Below, piece by piece: positions 19,275-28,080 of a DNA stretch of 64,000 bases; the first letter of the stretch is position 1; each line of letters opens with the position of its first letter. The stretch is from Oleispirillum sp963668495 (GTDB lineage: Bacteria > Pseudomonadota > Alphaproteobacteria > Rhodospirillales > Rhodospirillaceae). The position numbers and the translations under genes were made by a program. The stretch is taken from positions 2,604,001 through 2,668,000 of the forward strand of contig OY764545.1 in assembly GCA_963668495.1 (NCBI GenBank). The letters are read 5' to 3'. The notes beneath the pieces were generated by a model. The model was not told where the DNA came from. It made no database searches and saw nothing but the letters and a program-made list of their open reading frames with translations.

Positions 19275-20981
19275 ATGTACCATTCTTTCGAAGATCGCAG
19301 ACGCGCCTTTCGCTGGCACATACCGGATATCTTCAATGCTGCGACGGATAGCATTGACCGCCAATGCCGCCCCGGCGCTGACCCAGACCGCACCGCATTG
19401 ATTGTCCCGACCCATGATGGCAAATCCGAATACTACAGCTACAGCGAGCTAAAACGGCTATCGGATGCCTTGGCGTCCGCCTTGGTTGGCCTGATGATTG
19501 AACCCGGCACTACGGTATGCTCTTTGCTTCCTGCTGGATTGGAAGCCTGCCTTGCAACTTTGGGCACATTAAAAGCCGGAGGCGTCATCGCCCATATTGA
19601 CCGCAATTCAAACGCCGCAGCACAAATCCGCATGGCACAACTTGCAGAGCCACGGGTTTTGATCGCAACGCCTGAGGTTTTGAGCCGCGCCCGCATGATC
19701 GCAGCCGCCTGCACCCCCTCCCCAACAGTTATTTGCGTTAACTCCCCTCATGCGGATATCCCCGATTTTTGGCAGGTCTTAAACACTGCACGGCAGGCAA
19801 ACATTCATGTCCAGACCAAAGCCGATGATCCAGCCGTCATTGTTTTCTCCACCGGGCGAACGGGCCTCCCCAAGGCGATTGTTCATCCACACCGCAGCGT
19901 GCTAGGGCATCTTCCCGCCGTAGAAATGGTTTTCGAAAGCCTGCCACAAACCGGAGATGTTTTATGGAGCGCAACAGCCCCATCTCATCCATCCGGGGTT
20001 TTGACCGCCATGTTGGGGGCTTGGGTGGTTGGCATCCCGATTTTGGCAATGGAACCGCCGACGACAACGGCTGAGGCCGACGCGTGTTTTGCAGAAATAT
20101 CCCGCCACGGCGTGCGCCTGATTTTGATGACGCCGCGGGCTTTACAGACTTTCTCTGCCTACCCGGACCCCGGATCCCAGTTCAACTTCCTGCTACGCGG
20201 GATTGCCTGCATTGGTGGTCGCCCACCGATCGGAGCCGAGCACTGGTGTAAAAGCGCACTGGATTTGCACCTTGAAACCCTATACGGGGAAGCCGAAACG
20301 GGGCCAATTGCAGCAACGCACCCCTTCTGGTTCCCAAAAGCAGGCATAACAGATATTGGTCGGGCAGCACCGGGCAACAACATCAACATTTTGGATCGTG
20401 ACGGGCAATCTATCCCTCTGAATGGGTTGGGACACATTGCCGTACCTCAATCCTATCCCGGACTATGCCTCAACGCACTGGGCAGCATCCGCGACACCAG
20501 TCACTGGGCGCGCAGGAAATACGTCAGGTCTTGGTTTTTGACCGACGACATGGCGCAAGTGGATGAAGACAACAGACTGACATTTGTCGCCAAAACCGAC
20601 GACATTATCCCCTATGGCAACAGTGGTTTTCTGCCTGACGATGTGGAACTGGTTCTGGAAAAACACCACATGGTGACCAAGGCCGCGGTGACTTACAGTC
20701 AGGCAGGCACCGCGCCTCTGGAAGTTATTGCAATCATTCAACCATCTGAGACACATATCCTTGGCGACAAGGCCGCAGAAACCATGTTGGCCCGCGACAT
20801 CATGGCACAAGCCGCCACCGCCGTTGCGCCATACGCCCTTCCCTCATCCGTAGTCTTTGTCAATGACATTCCGACCACAGATGAAGACCGCATTCATCGT
20901 GCGGCTGTTCGGGATCACTTACGCACCCACGACCCAATACAGGTCACAGGCCAGCACCCCCCGCATTCAAGCCCGAGTTAA
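19275..20981 (+). CDS. Divergent ANL-superfamily acyl-AMP-forming enzyme
   Basis: A 568-residue protein with the overall plan of acyl-CoA synthetases/AMP ligases. The P-loop-like A3 motif is STGRTGLPK (192-200; usual TSGTTGxPK), A5 is YGEAETG (337-343) and A7 is FLTDDMA (422-428; usual TGD). The C-terminal part is eroded: the A8 hinge is TDDIIPYGNSGF, and the A10 segment PTTDEDRIHR (533-542) has no lysine at the position that normally orients the acyl group for adenylation. It may be an inactive or acyl-AMP-only relative, or have changed chemistry. It overlaps the next gene's stop codon on the opposite strand within TTAA (20978-20981). The operon partner is the GH114-like exported protein. 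Confidence 0.8.
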   Translation: MYHSFEDRRRAFRWHIPDIFNAATDSIDRQCRPGADPDRTALIVPTHDGKSEYYSYSELKRLSDALASALVGLMIEPGTTVCSLLPAGLEACLATLGTLKAGGVIAHIDRNSNAAAQIRMAQLAEPRVLIATPEVLSRARMIAAACTPSPTVICVNSPHADIPDFWQVLNTARQANIHVQTKADDPAVIVFSTGRTGLPKAIVHPHRSVLGHLPAVEMVFESLPQTGDVLWSATAPSHPSGVLTAMLGAWVVGIPILAMEPPTTTAEADACFAEISRHGVRLILMTPRALQTFSAYPDPGSQFNFLLRGIACIGGRPPIGAEHWCKSALDLHLETLYGEAETGPIAATHPFWFPKAGITDIGRAAPGNNINILDRDGQSIPLNGLGHIAVPQSYPGLCLNALGSIRDTSHWARRKYVRSWFLTDDMAQVDEDNRLTFVAKTDDIIPYGNSGFLPDDVELVLEKHHMVTKAAVTYSQAGTAPLEVIAIIQPSETHILGDKAAETMLARDIMAQAATAVAPYALPSSVVFVNDIPTTDEDRIHRAAVRDHLRTHDPIQVTGQHPPHSSPS

Positions 20982-21358
20982 TGGGCATGTGCCGGGGAAG
21001 TAAACCCTTGCGGTTCCCCTTCGAAATAACCATGCGGCAACAATATGCCGCAATCTGCATGGGCAAAACTTTGTCTGTTTCGTGAACTGGTGTTCTCGAC
21101 GTCCTGCCGGGTAGCTTCCTGATCCCGACATGTCGCGCAAAACCGCGCCTCAAACCGCATCGGAGTTTTGCAATGTGGGCATAGCGCAGCTTCGGGTTGC
21201 CGCAATCCGACGGCAACAACAGCCAACGGCCCAGCAGCCGCACCAATCATTCTCCAGCTTTTTGCATTAAGGCCTTTGCGACGCGCCCACTCCCCAGCCC
21301 AAGCCGAACTGATTGCAAGGCTGCCGATATATCCGGCACTCAACATCATAAGTTCCAT
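20978..21358 (-). CDS. Small membrane protein with a zinc-ribbon motif
   Basis: A 126-residue protein with one or two hydrophobic segments in the first 55 residues. A zinc-ribbon-like CPHC...CATC pair follows (Cys60, Cys63, Cys74, Cys77) and then a polar tail. I do not recognise a named family; similar short membrane zinc-ribbon proteins are widespread and uncharacterised. It converges on the ANL-family gene: the two stop codons share the palindrome TTAA. Start at ATG 21358. Confidence 0.6.
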   Translation of the reverse strand: MELMMLSAGYIGSLAISSAWAGEWARRKGLNAKSWRMIGAAAGPLAVVAVGLRQPEAALCPHCKTPMRFEARFCATCRDQEATRQDVENTSSRNRQSFAHADCGILLPHGYFEGEPQGFTSPAHAH

Positions 21359-21417
21359 GTCATTTATCCCATGGTTGTCACGTCAAGCGGCAGACCATGG
21401 GACAAAAACCTGAAATT

Positions 21418-22518
21418 TTACGCCCCGTTGACCTCAGCCACTGCCGCACGCAAGGCAACATCCAACCTGTGGAAAGCATCCTGATCCGCAGGAAGACCAA
21501 AGCGTATCCATTGCGGGCAGGCGGCATAAGCACGGGTCAGGACCCCACGTTTAGCAAGGGCATGGTACACCGGAACTGCCTGCTCAAAGTGTGTCAATCT
21601 GAATAAATTTGTACCGCCCAGAACTGTCATCCCAACGTCATGAATAAGTGCGTCCACGCGCCGCGTCATATCCGCAAGCGATTGACGCGTGGCCTCGATC
21701 CAATCCGCATCCCGCAAAGCCCGCGCCCCCAAAACCGCAGCGGGGCCGGACACTGCCCAAGGCCCCATTGCCGCGGACAAACGATCTCCCAACTCCTGAG
21801 GACACAAGGCAAAACCAAGACGAGCCCCGGCAAGACCAAAAAACTTGCCGAAAGATCGCAAAACAATCAGCCCCGGAGCTCCGGCTTTACGCGCCAAACT
21901 GAGTTCCGGCGTTACATCACAGAATGCCTCATCGACGATAATCCAGCGGCCTTGACGCGCACGCCCCTCTGCCCGGCGTAACAAATCCAAAGGTTCATAC
22001 ATGCGACCATTGGGATTGTTGGGGTTCACCACGATCAGAACCTCGGCGTCGTCCCCTTCCGATAGGGATGAAACTTCTCGGACTGTTGCACCACAGGCAG
22101 TCCAACTTCCGGCATGCTCGCTGTACGTGGGGGAAACAACAGCAACATCGTGGGCCGGGATCAACCGAGGCAACCATTGGATCAGTGCCTGCGTGCCCGG
22201 TGCTGCAACAATACGCGCACCATCGGCAACGCCATAACCACTTCGGGCAGCGTCCAACACATCAATTTCAAGAGATTTATCCGGCAAGGCCTGCCAAACA
22301 TCAGGGGTAAACGTACCCACCGGGTATGCACATGGATTGATCCCGGTTGAAAGATCCAGCCACTGTTCATGCGGAATGCCATAGCGTTTAACCGCAGCGG
22401 CAATATCCCCGCCGTGTACAGGAAGGCTCGAGTCTACTACTTCGTACGTCACAACTTCACCTAATGCTTCAAGGAACCAATATGGGGGTACAATAATCAT
22501 ACGCAGGGTCGGAAACAA
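21418..22518 (-). CDS. cobD: Threonine-phosphate decarboxylase / cobalamin aminotransferase-like protein
   Basis: Up to 366 residues, a fold-type I PLP enzyme of the CobD/CobC group that decarboxylates L-threonine phosphate to (R)-1-aminopropan-2-ol phosphate for the cobalamin nucleotide loop. Signatures are HGGDIAAAV near the N-terminus, WLDLSTGINPCAYP, VVSPTYSEHAGSW, IVVNPNNPNGR, the VDEAF strand, and the PLP lysine in LRSFGKFFGLAGARLG. The ATG at 22500 is an alternative start, six residues shorter. No other cobalamin gene is in the window, and no cobalamin riboswitch is convincing upstream. The gene name follows the E. coli/Salmonella convention; some alphaproteobacteria call it cobC. Confidence 0.85.
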   Translation of the reverse strand: MFPTLRMIIVPPYWFLEALGEVVTYEVVDSSLPVHGGDIAAAVKRYGIPHEQWLDLSTGINPCAYPVGTFTPDVWQALPDKSLEIDVLDAARSGYGVADGARIVAAPGTQALIQWLPRLIPAHDVAVVSPTYSEHAGSWTACGATVREVSSLSEGDDAEVLIVVNPNNPNGRMYEPLDLLRRAEGRARQGRWIIVDEAFCDVTPELSLARKAGAPGLIVLRSFGKFFGLAGARLGFALCPQELGDRLSAAMGPWAVSGPAAVLGARALRDADWIEATRQSLADMTRRVDALIHDVGMTVLGGTNLFRLTHFEQAVPVYHALAKRGVLTRAYAACPQWIRFGLPADQDAFHRLDVALRAAVAEVNGA

Positions 22519-22675
22519 GGCTGTGAAAATATAAGAAAAACCTGTAACAACGATGAAACCTTGATTTACACGGCATTAGCAGGCAATCTCTGCATGAGGG
22601 AACACGCTTTTATGGTGCCTCCGTCATGGCAGAACTTGCCACAACGCCCCGCAACCAGAAGCCCAATACACCGCA

Positions 22676-24136
22676 ATGGCAAAGAAAAACGCTAAGAAAC
22701 CAGTACCAAAGGACGAAAAGCGTCAACCCGACAGCGAACCGTCCAACGGAAATAAATCCAGCAATCGTCAACGCTTGGTCATAAGGATCGAGGATGGCGA
22801 CAGCGATTTTTTGCGTGTTTTGCCATTTGGCCTCAGCAAACCCATGCGCTCCCTGACGGTGCGGGGGCAATCCGCACGCAAAACGCGACTGGAACGCGTG
22901 GTTCGCAAACTGTATCCATTCCTACAAAAACTTGAAGGCGCAGCCCTTGGCAATGACCAGTCGATTATTGGTTCCATGCCCATGGCAGACGCCCTGAAAA
23001 ATGACCGCGCCATTGAGCGTTGCATTAAGGTCTTTGAGGTTGCATGGCAGTTGGACCTGCTGGTCATTGTCAGCCCACAAGGCAAGAAAATCGGCACCGG
23101 AAAACGCACAGCTCCGACTGGCCCTTGCGGCATGTCCGTGGCAGAAGCTGAACAAATTTATGTGGATCGTGCCGTAAACGCGATTTTTGCCAACAACAAA
23201 GAAGCCCTGCAACGCCTCCCCGCAGAGGTCCGCTCGTTAGATACCTTGCCCCGCCTCCGCATCCTGTCAGCCATGAGTGCAGTTGCCCTTGGTGAATTGC
23301 GGATGCGTCTGGGCGCACGTTTCAATGCCATCATGACCGACGCCATCAGCGAAAACTGGCTGAATGCTGTCACCCACCTGAAGGCATTCCAAATCCGAGC
23401 ATTGGGCGAAACCTTTGGCCCGGCAACCAGTGAAATTCTGGAATGGTCGGCACAGTATATGTATGCGTTCACGCAAGCCTTCACCGTTCAAGAACAGATC
23501 AGAGACCTTGGCCTTGAGTTACGCCTACTCACCACGCCCGAGGCCCTTGATGCCATTGCATCATGGGAAGTGCGTGATGTTACCGAACGGGTAAATGAGG
23601 AATTGCGCAAACGCGGGCGCAAAACTGTAGAAACCCAGCAGTACGAAACCGATATTTCCGTGTTCCGCACCATGCTGGGCGGTGACTTCCCCACATTGAT
23701 CCGACAACCGGCACCAACGATCCGTTCATTTGGTAACCTGCTGCGCAACATCCGCCAAATGCCGGCAGGACAACCGCGCACGGATATTATCGAGCAAGTC
23801 AAAACATTCTGCGACCGCTATTTGAGCTATATGACAGCGGATGCTTTGCAGGCTCTGGACATTTCGACTGAGATCGAACCGGACGACACGGCAGGACCGA
23901 CCATTCCAGAAATCGTCGGCATCATGAACGGGATTTGGGGCAAACCGGGATTGGGCAGAATATTCTTTGAACAGCATCTGCAACGCAAGGACGGTGTTGC
24001 CGCCCTGCGCGGATTGCTGGACGATTATCGCGACATGGTGAAACGTGGCTCCATTCAGCGCAAGCAGGATATCGCCACCATTATCATCAGCTCGTCCGTA
24101 CTGGATCGGGCCATATCCCGCTATATCAGCGCATAA
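22676..24136 (+). CDS. Conserved-looking protein of unknown function
   Basis: A 486-residue, mostly alpha-helical soluble protein that I do not recognise. The first 35 residues are Lys-rich and disordered in character. A core starts at RLVIRIEDGDSDFLRVLPFG, and long amphipathic helices fill residues 60-480. There is no signal peptide, no transmembrane segment and no nucleotide-binding motif. The ATG at 22676 lacks a clear ribosome site. Base composition matches the neighbours, so this is not obviously acquired DNA. It converges with mgtE (12-base gap) and is divergent from cobD. Confidence 0.7.
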   Translation: MAKKNAKKPVPKDEKRQPDSEPSNGNKSSNRQRLVIRIEDGDSDFLRVLPFGLSKPMRSLTVRGQSARKTRLERVVRKLYPFLQKLEGAALGNDQSIIGSMPMADALKNDRAIERCIKVFEVAWQLDLLVIVSPQGKKIGTGKRTAPTGPCGMSVAEAEQIYVDRAVNAIFANNKEALQRLPAEVRSLDTLPRLRILSAMSAVALGELRMRLGARFNAIMTDAISENWLNAVTHLKAFQIRALGETFGPATSEILEWSAQYMYAFTQAFTVQEQIRDLGLELRLLTTPEALDAIASWEVRDVTERVNEELRKRGRKTVETQQYETDISVFRTMLGGDFPTLIRQPAPTIRSFGNLLRNIRQMPAGQPRTDIIEQVKTFCDRYLSYMTADALQALDISTEIEPDDTAGPTIPEIVGIMNGIWGKPGLGRIFFEQHLQRKDGVAALRGLLDDYRDMVKRGSIQRKQDIATIIISSSVLDRAISRYISA

Positions 24137-24148
24137 CCCCCAGACGGG

Positions 24149-25618
24149 TTACAGCAAGAACAGCGTTGCCAGCCCAAGGAACGAGAAAAATCCGATAATA
24201 TCCGTCACTGTCGTCAGGAATACGCCCGATGACACGGCAGGGTCGATGCGCAATCGGTCCAGCGTCAGCGGGATCATAATCCCTGCCAAGGCGGCAACGA
24301 CCAAATTAATCACCATGGCAGCAGCCAAAACAATCCCAATGGTCCAAGTCTGGAACCACAAGTACGCCACGGCACCTGCCATCACGGCAAAAAACAGACC
24401 ATTGGACAGGCCGACGACAAGTTCCTTGCCAATCACCCTGCGGGCATTGGACATGGTCAGCTCTTTCATCGCCAAGGCGCGCACAGTCACGGTCAAAGTT
24501 TGCGTTCCGGCATTTCCACCCATACCGGCGACAACCGGCATCAGAACAGCCAACGCCACGACCTGTTCAATCGTGTCTTCAAACAGTCCAATCACTGTGG
24601 CTGCCAGCATGGCGGTGCCAAGATTGATAAACAGCCATGTAAAGCGGGATTTGATTGTCCCCCACACGGCAGAAAAAATATCTGAATCTGCCACACCACC
24701 AAGGCGTAGCATGTCATCTTCGGCCTCTTCGTCAATAACGTCCACGATGTCATCGACCGTAATCCGCCCCAACAGGCGACCATCATCATCGACCACCATC
24801 GCCGTCACCCAGTCACGATCACGGAAGCTTTGCGCCACTTGTTCCTGATCCATATCGGCAGGAATGGGATGCAATTCATCATCCATGATATCGCGCAAGG
24901 ATTGATCCGGTTTTGCTCGGAGCAAATCGCCAGTCGAAACCCGTCCGATCGGATGATGCATCAGATCAACCAAAAACACTTCATAGAATGTTTCCGGCAG
25001 GTCATCCTCAGTCGTACGCAGATAATTGATCGCATCATTGACGGTCCAGAATTCCGGCAACGCGATCAACTCGCGCTGCATCATCCGACCAGCAGAATAT
25101 TCAGGATAAGAGAACGCCAACTCAATCGCGGCGCGATCCTCGGCAGGCAGTGCCTGAATCACACGGCGGCGATCTTCATCATCCAACTGTTCAACAATGG
25201 AGACCGCATCATCCGAATCCAAGGCCTCCAGCGCGGCGGCGACCCCGGCGACACCCATAACGTTCAGAACCTGATCCTGCACCTCTTCATCAAGGGCTGG
25301 CAGGATTTCAGGGTCCAACGTTTTCCCCATAGCCAGAACCAAGTGGCTCCGGTCATCCGGGTCCATACGTTCAAGAACGTCGGCGGCATCGGAATAGTGC
25401 TGATCCAGCATCAATGCACACGCACGGTTCATATCACCGGCTTGGATCGCATTGGTTACAAGGCGCAGAAGGGCGTCGGCAAAATCTTCGTCAGGCAGGA
25501 CATCTTCCTGAGCCAATGCCTCGGCACGGGCCAGAACGTCATCGACGGTAGCATCGTCGGCAGCACCGGACTCAGGGGTAGGAGACTTTGGCGTCTTTGA
25601 GGTATCGGTCTCAGACAT
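24149..25618 (-). CDS. mgtE: Magnesium transporter MgtE
   Basis: A 489-residue Mg2+ channel. The acidic N-terminal superhelical domain occupies about residues 40-195 (DPDDRSHLVLAMG, SDDAVSIVEQLDDEDR). A CBS-domain pair follows at about 200-315 (TFYEVFLVDLMHHPIGRVS, DWVTAMVVDDDGRLLGRITVDD), a connecting helix, and five transmembrane helices from about 335, including the PVVAGMGGNAGTQT pore motif. A GTG at 25624 is in frame, but the ATG at 25618 has a better placed GGAGGG, so it is preferred. The leader contains a long-range 7-bp inverted repeat (25680-25686 with 25719-25725) that might be regulatory. Confidence 0.95.
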   Translation of the reverse strand: MSETDTSKTPKSPTPESGAADDATVDDVLARAEALAQEDVLPDEDFADALLRLVTNAIQAGDMNRACALMLDQHYSDAADVLERMDPDDRSHLVLAMGKTLDPEILPALDEEVQDQVLNVMGVAGVAAALEALDSDDAVSIVEQLDDEDRRRVIQALPAEDRAAIELAFSYPEYSAGRMMQRELIALPEFWTVNDAINYLRTTEDDLPETFYEVFLVDLMHHPIGRVSTGDLLRAKPDQSLRDIMDDELHPIPADMDQEQVAQSFRDRDWVTAMVVDDDGRLLGRITVDDIVDVIDEEAEDDMLRLGGVADSDIFSAVWGTIKSRFTWLFINLGTAMLAATVIGLFEDTIEQVVALAVLMPVVAGMGGNAGTQTLTVTVRALAMKELTMSNARRVIGKELVVGLSNGLFFAVMAGAVAYLWFQTWTIGIVLAAAMVINLVVAALAGIMIPLTLDRLRIDPAVSSGVFLTTVTDIIGFFSFLGLATLFLL

Positions 25619-25790
25619 CGTCACCCTCCTTCAAGTCCACTTCGCCTGAACATCCTGCGTTCACTGGATAATCGCCCAACTCACGGGAAGGACGAAGCCT
25701 GCAAATCAATTCGGCATACCGTGAGCCTTAGCAAACCACGCACACGGCAAAAGCCCAAGTAAAAAAACGGATAATCCATTTTACCCAAGC

Positions 25791-25840
25791 AAAAACCCGC
25801 AGGACCATGTGCCCAAGGGCAACATAATCATCAGCGGGTT
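25791..25840 (-). terminator. Terminator of the tRNA-Leu gene
   Basis: On the minus strand a 7-bp stem AACCCGC/GCGGGTT (25834-25840 with 25794-25800) encloses a second small palindrome (25811-25820) and runs straight into a T tract (plus-strand A run 25791-25795). It starts 10 bases past the CCA end of the tRNA. Confidence 0.65.
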
Positions 25841-25850
25841 CCTAAATGTA

Positions 25851-25937
25851 TGGTGCGGTCGAGAAGACTCGAACTTCCACCCGTGTTACCGGACAGCGAC
25901 CTCAACGCTGCGCGTCTACCAATTCCGCCACGACCGC
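25851..25937 (-). tRNA. tRNA-Leu, anticodon GAG
   Basis: An 87-base class II tRNA on the minus strand. The acceptor stem is GCGGTCG (25937-25931) pairing with CGACCGC before an encoded CCA (25853-25851). The D-arm contains GGCGGAATTGGTAGACGC, the anticodon stem is CAGCG/CGCTG with loop TTGAGGT (anticodon GAG, reading CUC and CUU). A long variable arm typical of leucine tRNAs precedes the T-arm GTTCGAGTC. A terminator follows. Confidence 0.95.
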
Positions 25938-26071
25938 ATCTTCATCATCGCCCCATGTCTTTTTCGGGGTTGCCAACGAAGGAAAGCTGAAATACCAAAT
26001 CCCCATGGCCGTGTCCAGTGCCATTCCACATCCTTTTTGCTGAAATTGCACTTTTTTGGAAGTTTTTTTTA

Positions 26072-26779
26072 ATGTTCCCTGCATTACCTGCTTTTATCAC
26101 CCCCTATTCAGCCCCAAGCACAGCCCTGCCCACGGATGATATTGACTGGCTGATTTCCACTGATCAGGTGAACTACCCGGATGCAGTGGCATTTATGGAG
26201 GACCGCGCCGCCGCCATTTATAATGGCACGGCAAAAGAAGCCATCTGGTTTCTGGAACACCCGCCCCTGTACACAGCCGGAACCAGCGCCCATGAGGAGG
26301 ACCTGCTGGCACCGGATCGTTTCCCTGTTTATGAAAGCGGGCGCGGCGGACAATATACCTACCACGGGCCGGGACAGCGTGTGGTCTATGTCATGCTGAA
26401 TATTAAGAACTACGGCAGCGATGTCCGTCGCTTCGTCCACACACTGGAGGACTGGGGAATCGCAGCCCTTGCCGAATGTGGCGTCACAGCCGAAACCCGC
26501 GAGGACCGGGTCGGGTTATGGGTACGCCGGGACGGATTTATTCCACGCGAAGATAAAGTCGGGGCAATCGGGGTTCGCATTCGCCGTTGGGTTAGCTTTC
26601 ACGGCATGGCATTCAATATCTCGCCAGACCTGTCTCACTTTGGCGGCATTGTGCCGTGCGGCATTTCCCAACACGGTGTCACCAGTTTCGCAGACTTGGG
26701 CGTTGATGCAACCATGGCTGACTTTGATGCCGCCATGGTCGCCAATTTCAGCAAAGTGTTCGGACCGTTAAAGAGCTAA
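26072..26779 (+). CDS. lipB: Octanoyl-[acyl-carrier-protein]:protein N-octanoyltransferase
   Basis: A 235-residue enzyme that moves octanoyl from ACP to the lipoyl domains of 2-oxoacid dehydrogenases and GcvH. The thioester-forming Cys196 lies in GGIVPCGISQHGVTS and the catalytic lysine (Lys162) in REDKVGAIGVR. The substrate pocket signature GRGGQYTYHGPGQRVVYVML is present (RGGQYTYHGPGQ core). The frame is open upstream to 26018, but the ATG at 26072 has GGAAG nine bases before it and gives the usual length. Monocistronic, between the tRNA-Leu gene and the M16 peptidase. Confidence 0.94.
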   Translation: MFPALPAFITPYSAPSTALPTDDIDWLISTDQVNYPDAVAFMEDRAAAIYNGTAKEAIWFLEHPPLYTAGTSAHEEDLLAPDRFPVYESGRGGQYTYHGPGQRVVYVMLNIKNYGSDVRRFVHTLEDWGIAALAECGVTAETREDRVGLWVRRDGFIPREDKVGAIGVRIRRWVSFHGMAFNISPDLSHFGGIVPCGISQHGVTSFADLGVDATMADFDAAMVANFSKVFGPLKS

Positions 26780-26794
26780 GGCAGCTCTGTAAGG

Positions 26795-28075
26795 TCAGAC
26801 CACTGCGATATCCGAAACCGCGCTTAAGCGATCAAACAGCTCCTGATCGGTCATCAGGTTCTTCTCCGGGCCGATCATGGAGGACGTTAACGAGGACGAA
26901 AACACCCGACGCGCAACGCGGCTGACGGAATCTTTATCCACGGCCTCAATACGGCGGATAATCTCGTCCGCATCAATGATGCGACCAAATACCATCATTT
27001 GCCGGGCTTTTTGCTCACACCGGGCAGAGGAACTTTCCATGCCCATAATCGTGCTGGAACGCAATTGCGCCTTGGCTCGGTCAATTTCCTGTTCGGTGAC
27101 CGTGTCAGCAAATTTTGCAATTTCAGCCCCGATCACATTGGTCATTTCCGGCACATCATCCGGTGAGGTTCCGGCATAAACCGACACCACCCCCGTATCA
27201 ACAAATGACGATGCATACGCATATATCGAATAGGCCAAGCCACGGGTTTCACGAACCTCTTGGAACAGGCGGGATGACATCCCCCCACCAAGAACCGAAC
27301 ACATCACCGCCAGTGCATAAAAATCTGGGTCTTTATAAGCCACGCCTTCGAAACCAAGAATCAGGTGAGTTTGTTCCAAATCACGCTGTTCCCGAACATG
27401 CCCTCCCGTGTAATCTGCCTTCGCAGCCAACGGGCATTGCTTGGACGACAGGCCAGAGAATGCGTCGCCAACCATATCAACGAAGGTTTCGTGTTTGATG
27501 GCCCCGGCAGCAGACACCACCATTTGCGGCCCGGTGTAATTATCCTGCATATAGCGCATCAATTCTTCCCGGCTGACATCACGCACGATTTGTGATGAAC
27601 CAAGGATGGGACGACCGATGGCCTGATCGGCATAGGCTGCCTGCTGGAAATAATCAAAAACGATATCATCCGGCGTGTCATAGGCCTGACTGATTTCTTG
27701 AAGGATGACACCGCGTTCCCGTTGCAGTTCTTCCGGGTCCATGGTCGAATTCTGAAGAATATCCCCCAGAATATCGACGCCAAGTGCAGCATCGTCTTTC
27801 AGAAGTTTGGCAAAATACGCCGTGGTCTCGCGGGAGGTATAGGCGTTGATATGCCCTCCGACCGCTTCGATTTCCTCGGCAATATCCCGTGCAGAACGGC
27901 GTTTGGTTCCCTTAAATGCCATATGCTCCAGCAGGTGGGAAACACCGTTCAAATGCGCGGGTTCAAACCGTGCGCCAACACCGATCCATGCCCCCATGGC
28001 AACACTGCCGGATGCGGGCATTTCATCAGTCACGACACACAGGCCGTTGGATAGCGTGCTGACGTTTACAACCAT
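26795..28075 (-). CDS. M16 family zinc peptidase, mitochondrial-processing-peptidase-like
   Basis: A 426-residue metallopeptidase of the inverzincin group. The HxxEH zinc motif is HLLEH (His47, Glu50, His51) with the distal Glu supplied around residue 127 (ERGVILQEISQ). The glycine-rich substrate loop GGGMSSRLFQEVRETRGLAYS is clear (GGGMSSRLFQEVRE core). Single-domain members like this, close to the beta subunit of mitochondrial processing peptidase, are typical of alphaproteobacteria; the substrates are not well defined. It begins 5 bases after thrC ends, so the two are co-transcribed. Confidence 0.92.
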   Translation of the reverse strand: MVVNVSTLSNGLCVVTDEMPASGSVAMGAWIGVGARFEPAHLNGVSHLLEHMAFKGTKRRSARDIAEEIEAVGGHINAYTSRETTAYFAKLLKDDAALGVDILGDILQNSTMDPEELQRERGVILQEISQAYDTPDDIVFDYFQQAAYADQAIGRPILGSSQIVRDVSREELMRYMQDNYTGPQMVVSAAGAIKHETFVDMVGDAFSGLSSKQCPLAAKADYTGGHVREQRDLEQTHLILGFEGVAYKDPDFYALAVMCSVLGGGMSSRLFQEVRETRGLAYSIYAYASSFVDTGVVSVYAGTSPDDVPEMTNVIGAEIAKFADTVTEQEIDRAKAQLRSSTIMGMESSSARCEQKARQMMVFGRIIDADEIIRRIEAVDKDSVSRVARRVFSSSLTSSMIGPEKNLMTDQELFDRLSAVSDIAVV

Positions 28076-28080
28076 TGTAT

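Noticed and set aside
22612..22675. Cobalamin-riboswitch-like words GGTGCC and GCCCCGCAAC next to cobD
   Set aside because: They are on the strand opposite to cobD, too close together for the class I fold, and lack the middle hairpins and a B12 box.
25809..26084. Short frames around the tRNA-Leu gene
   Set aside because: They read through the tRNA gene; the tRNA call explains the sequence.
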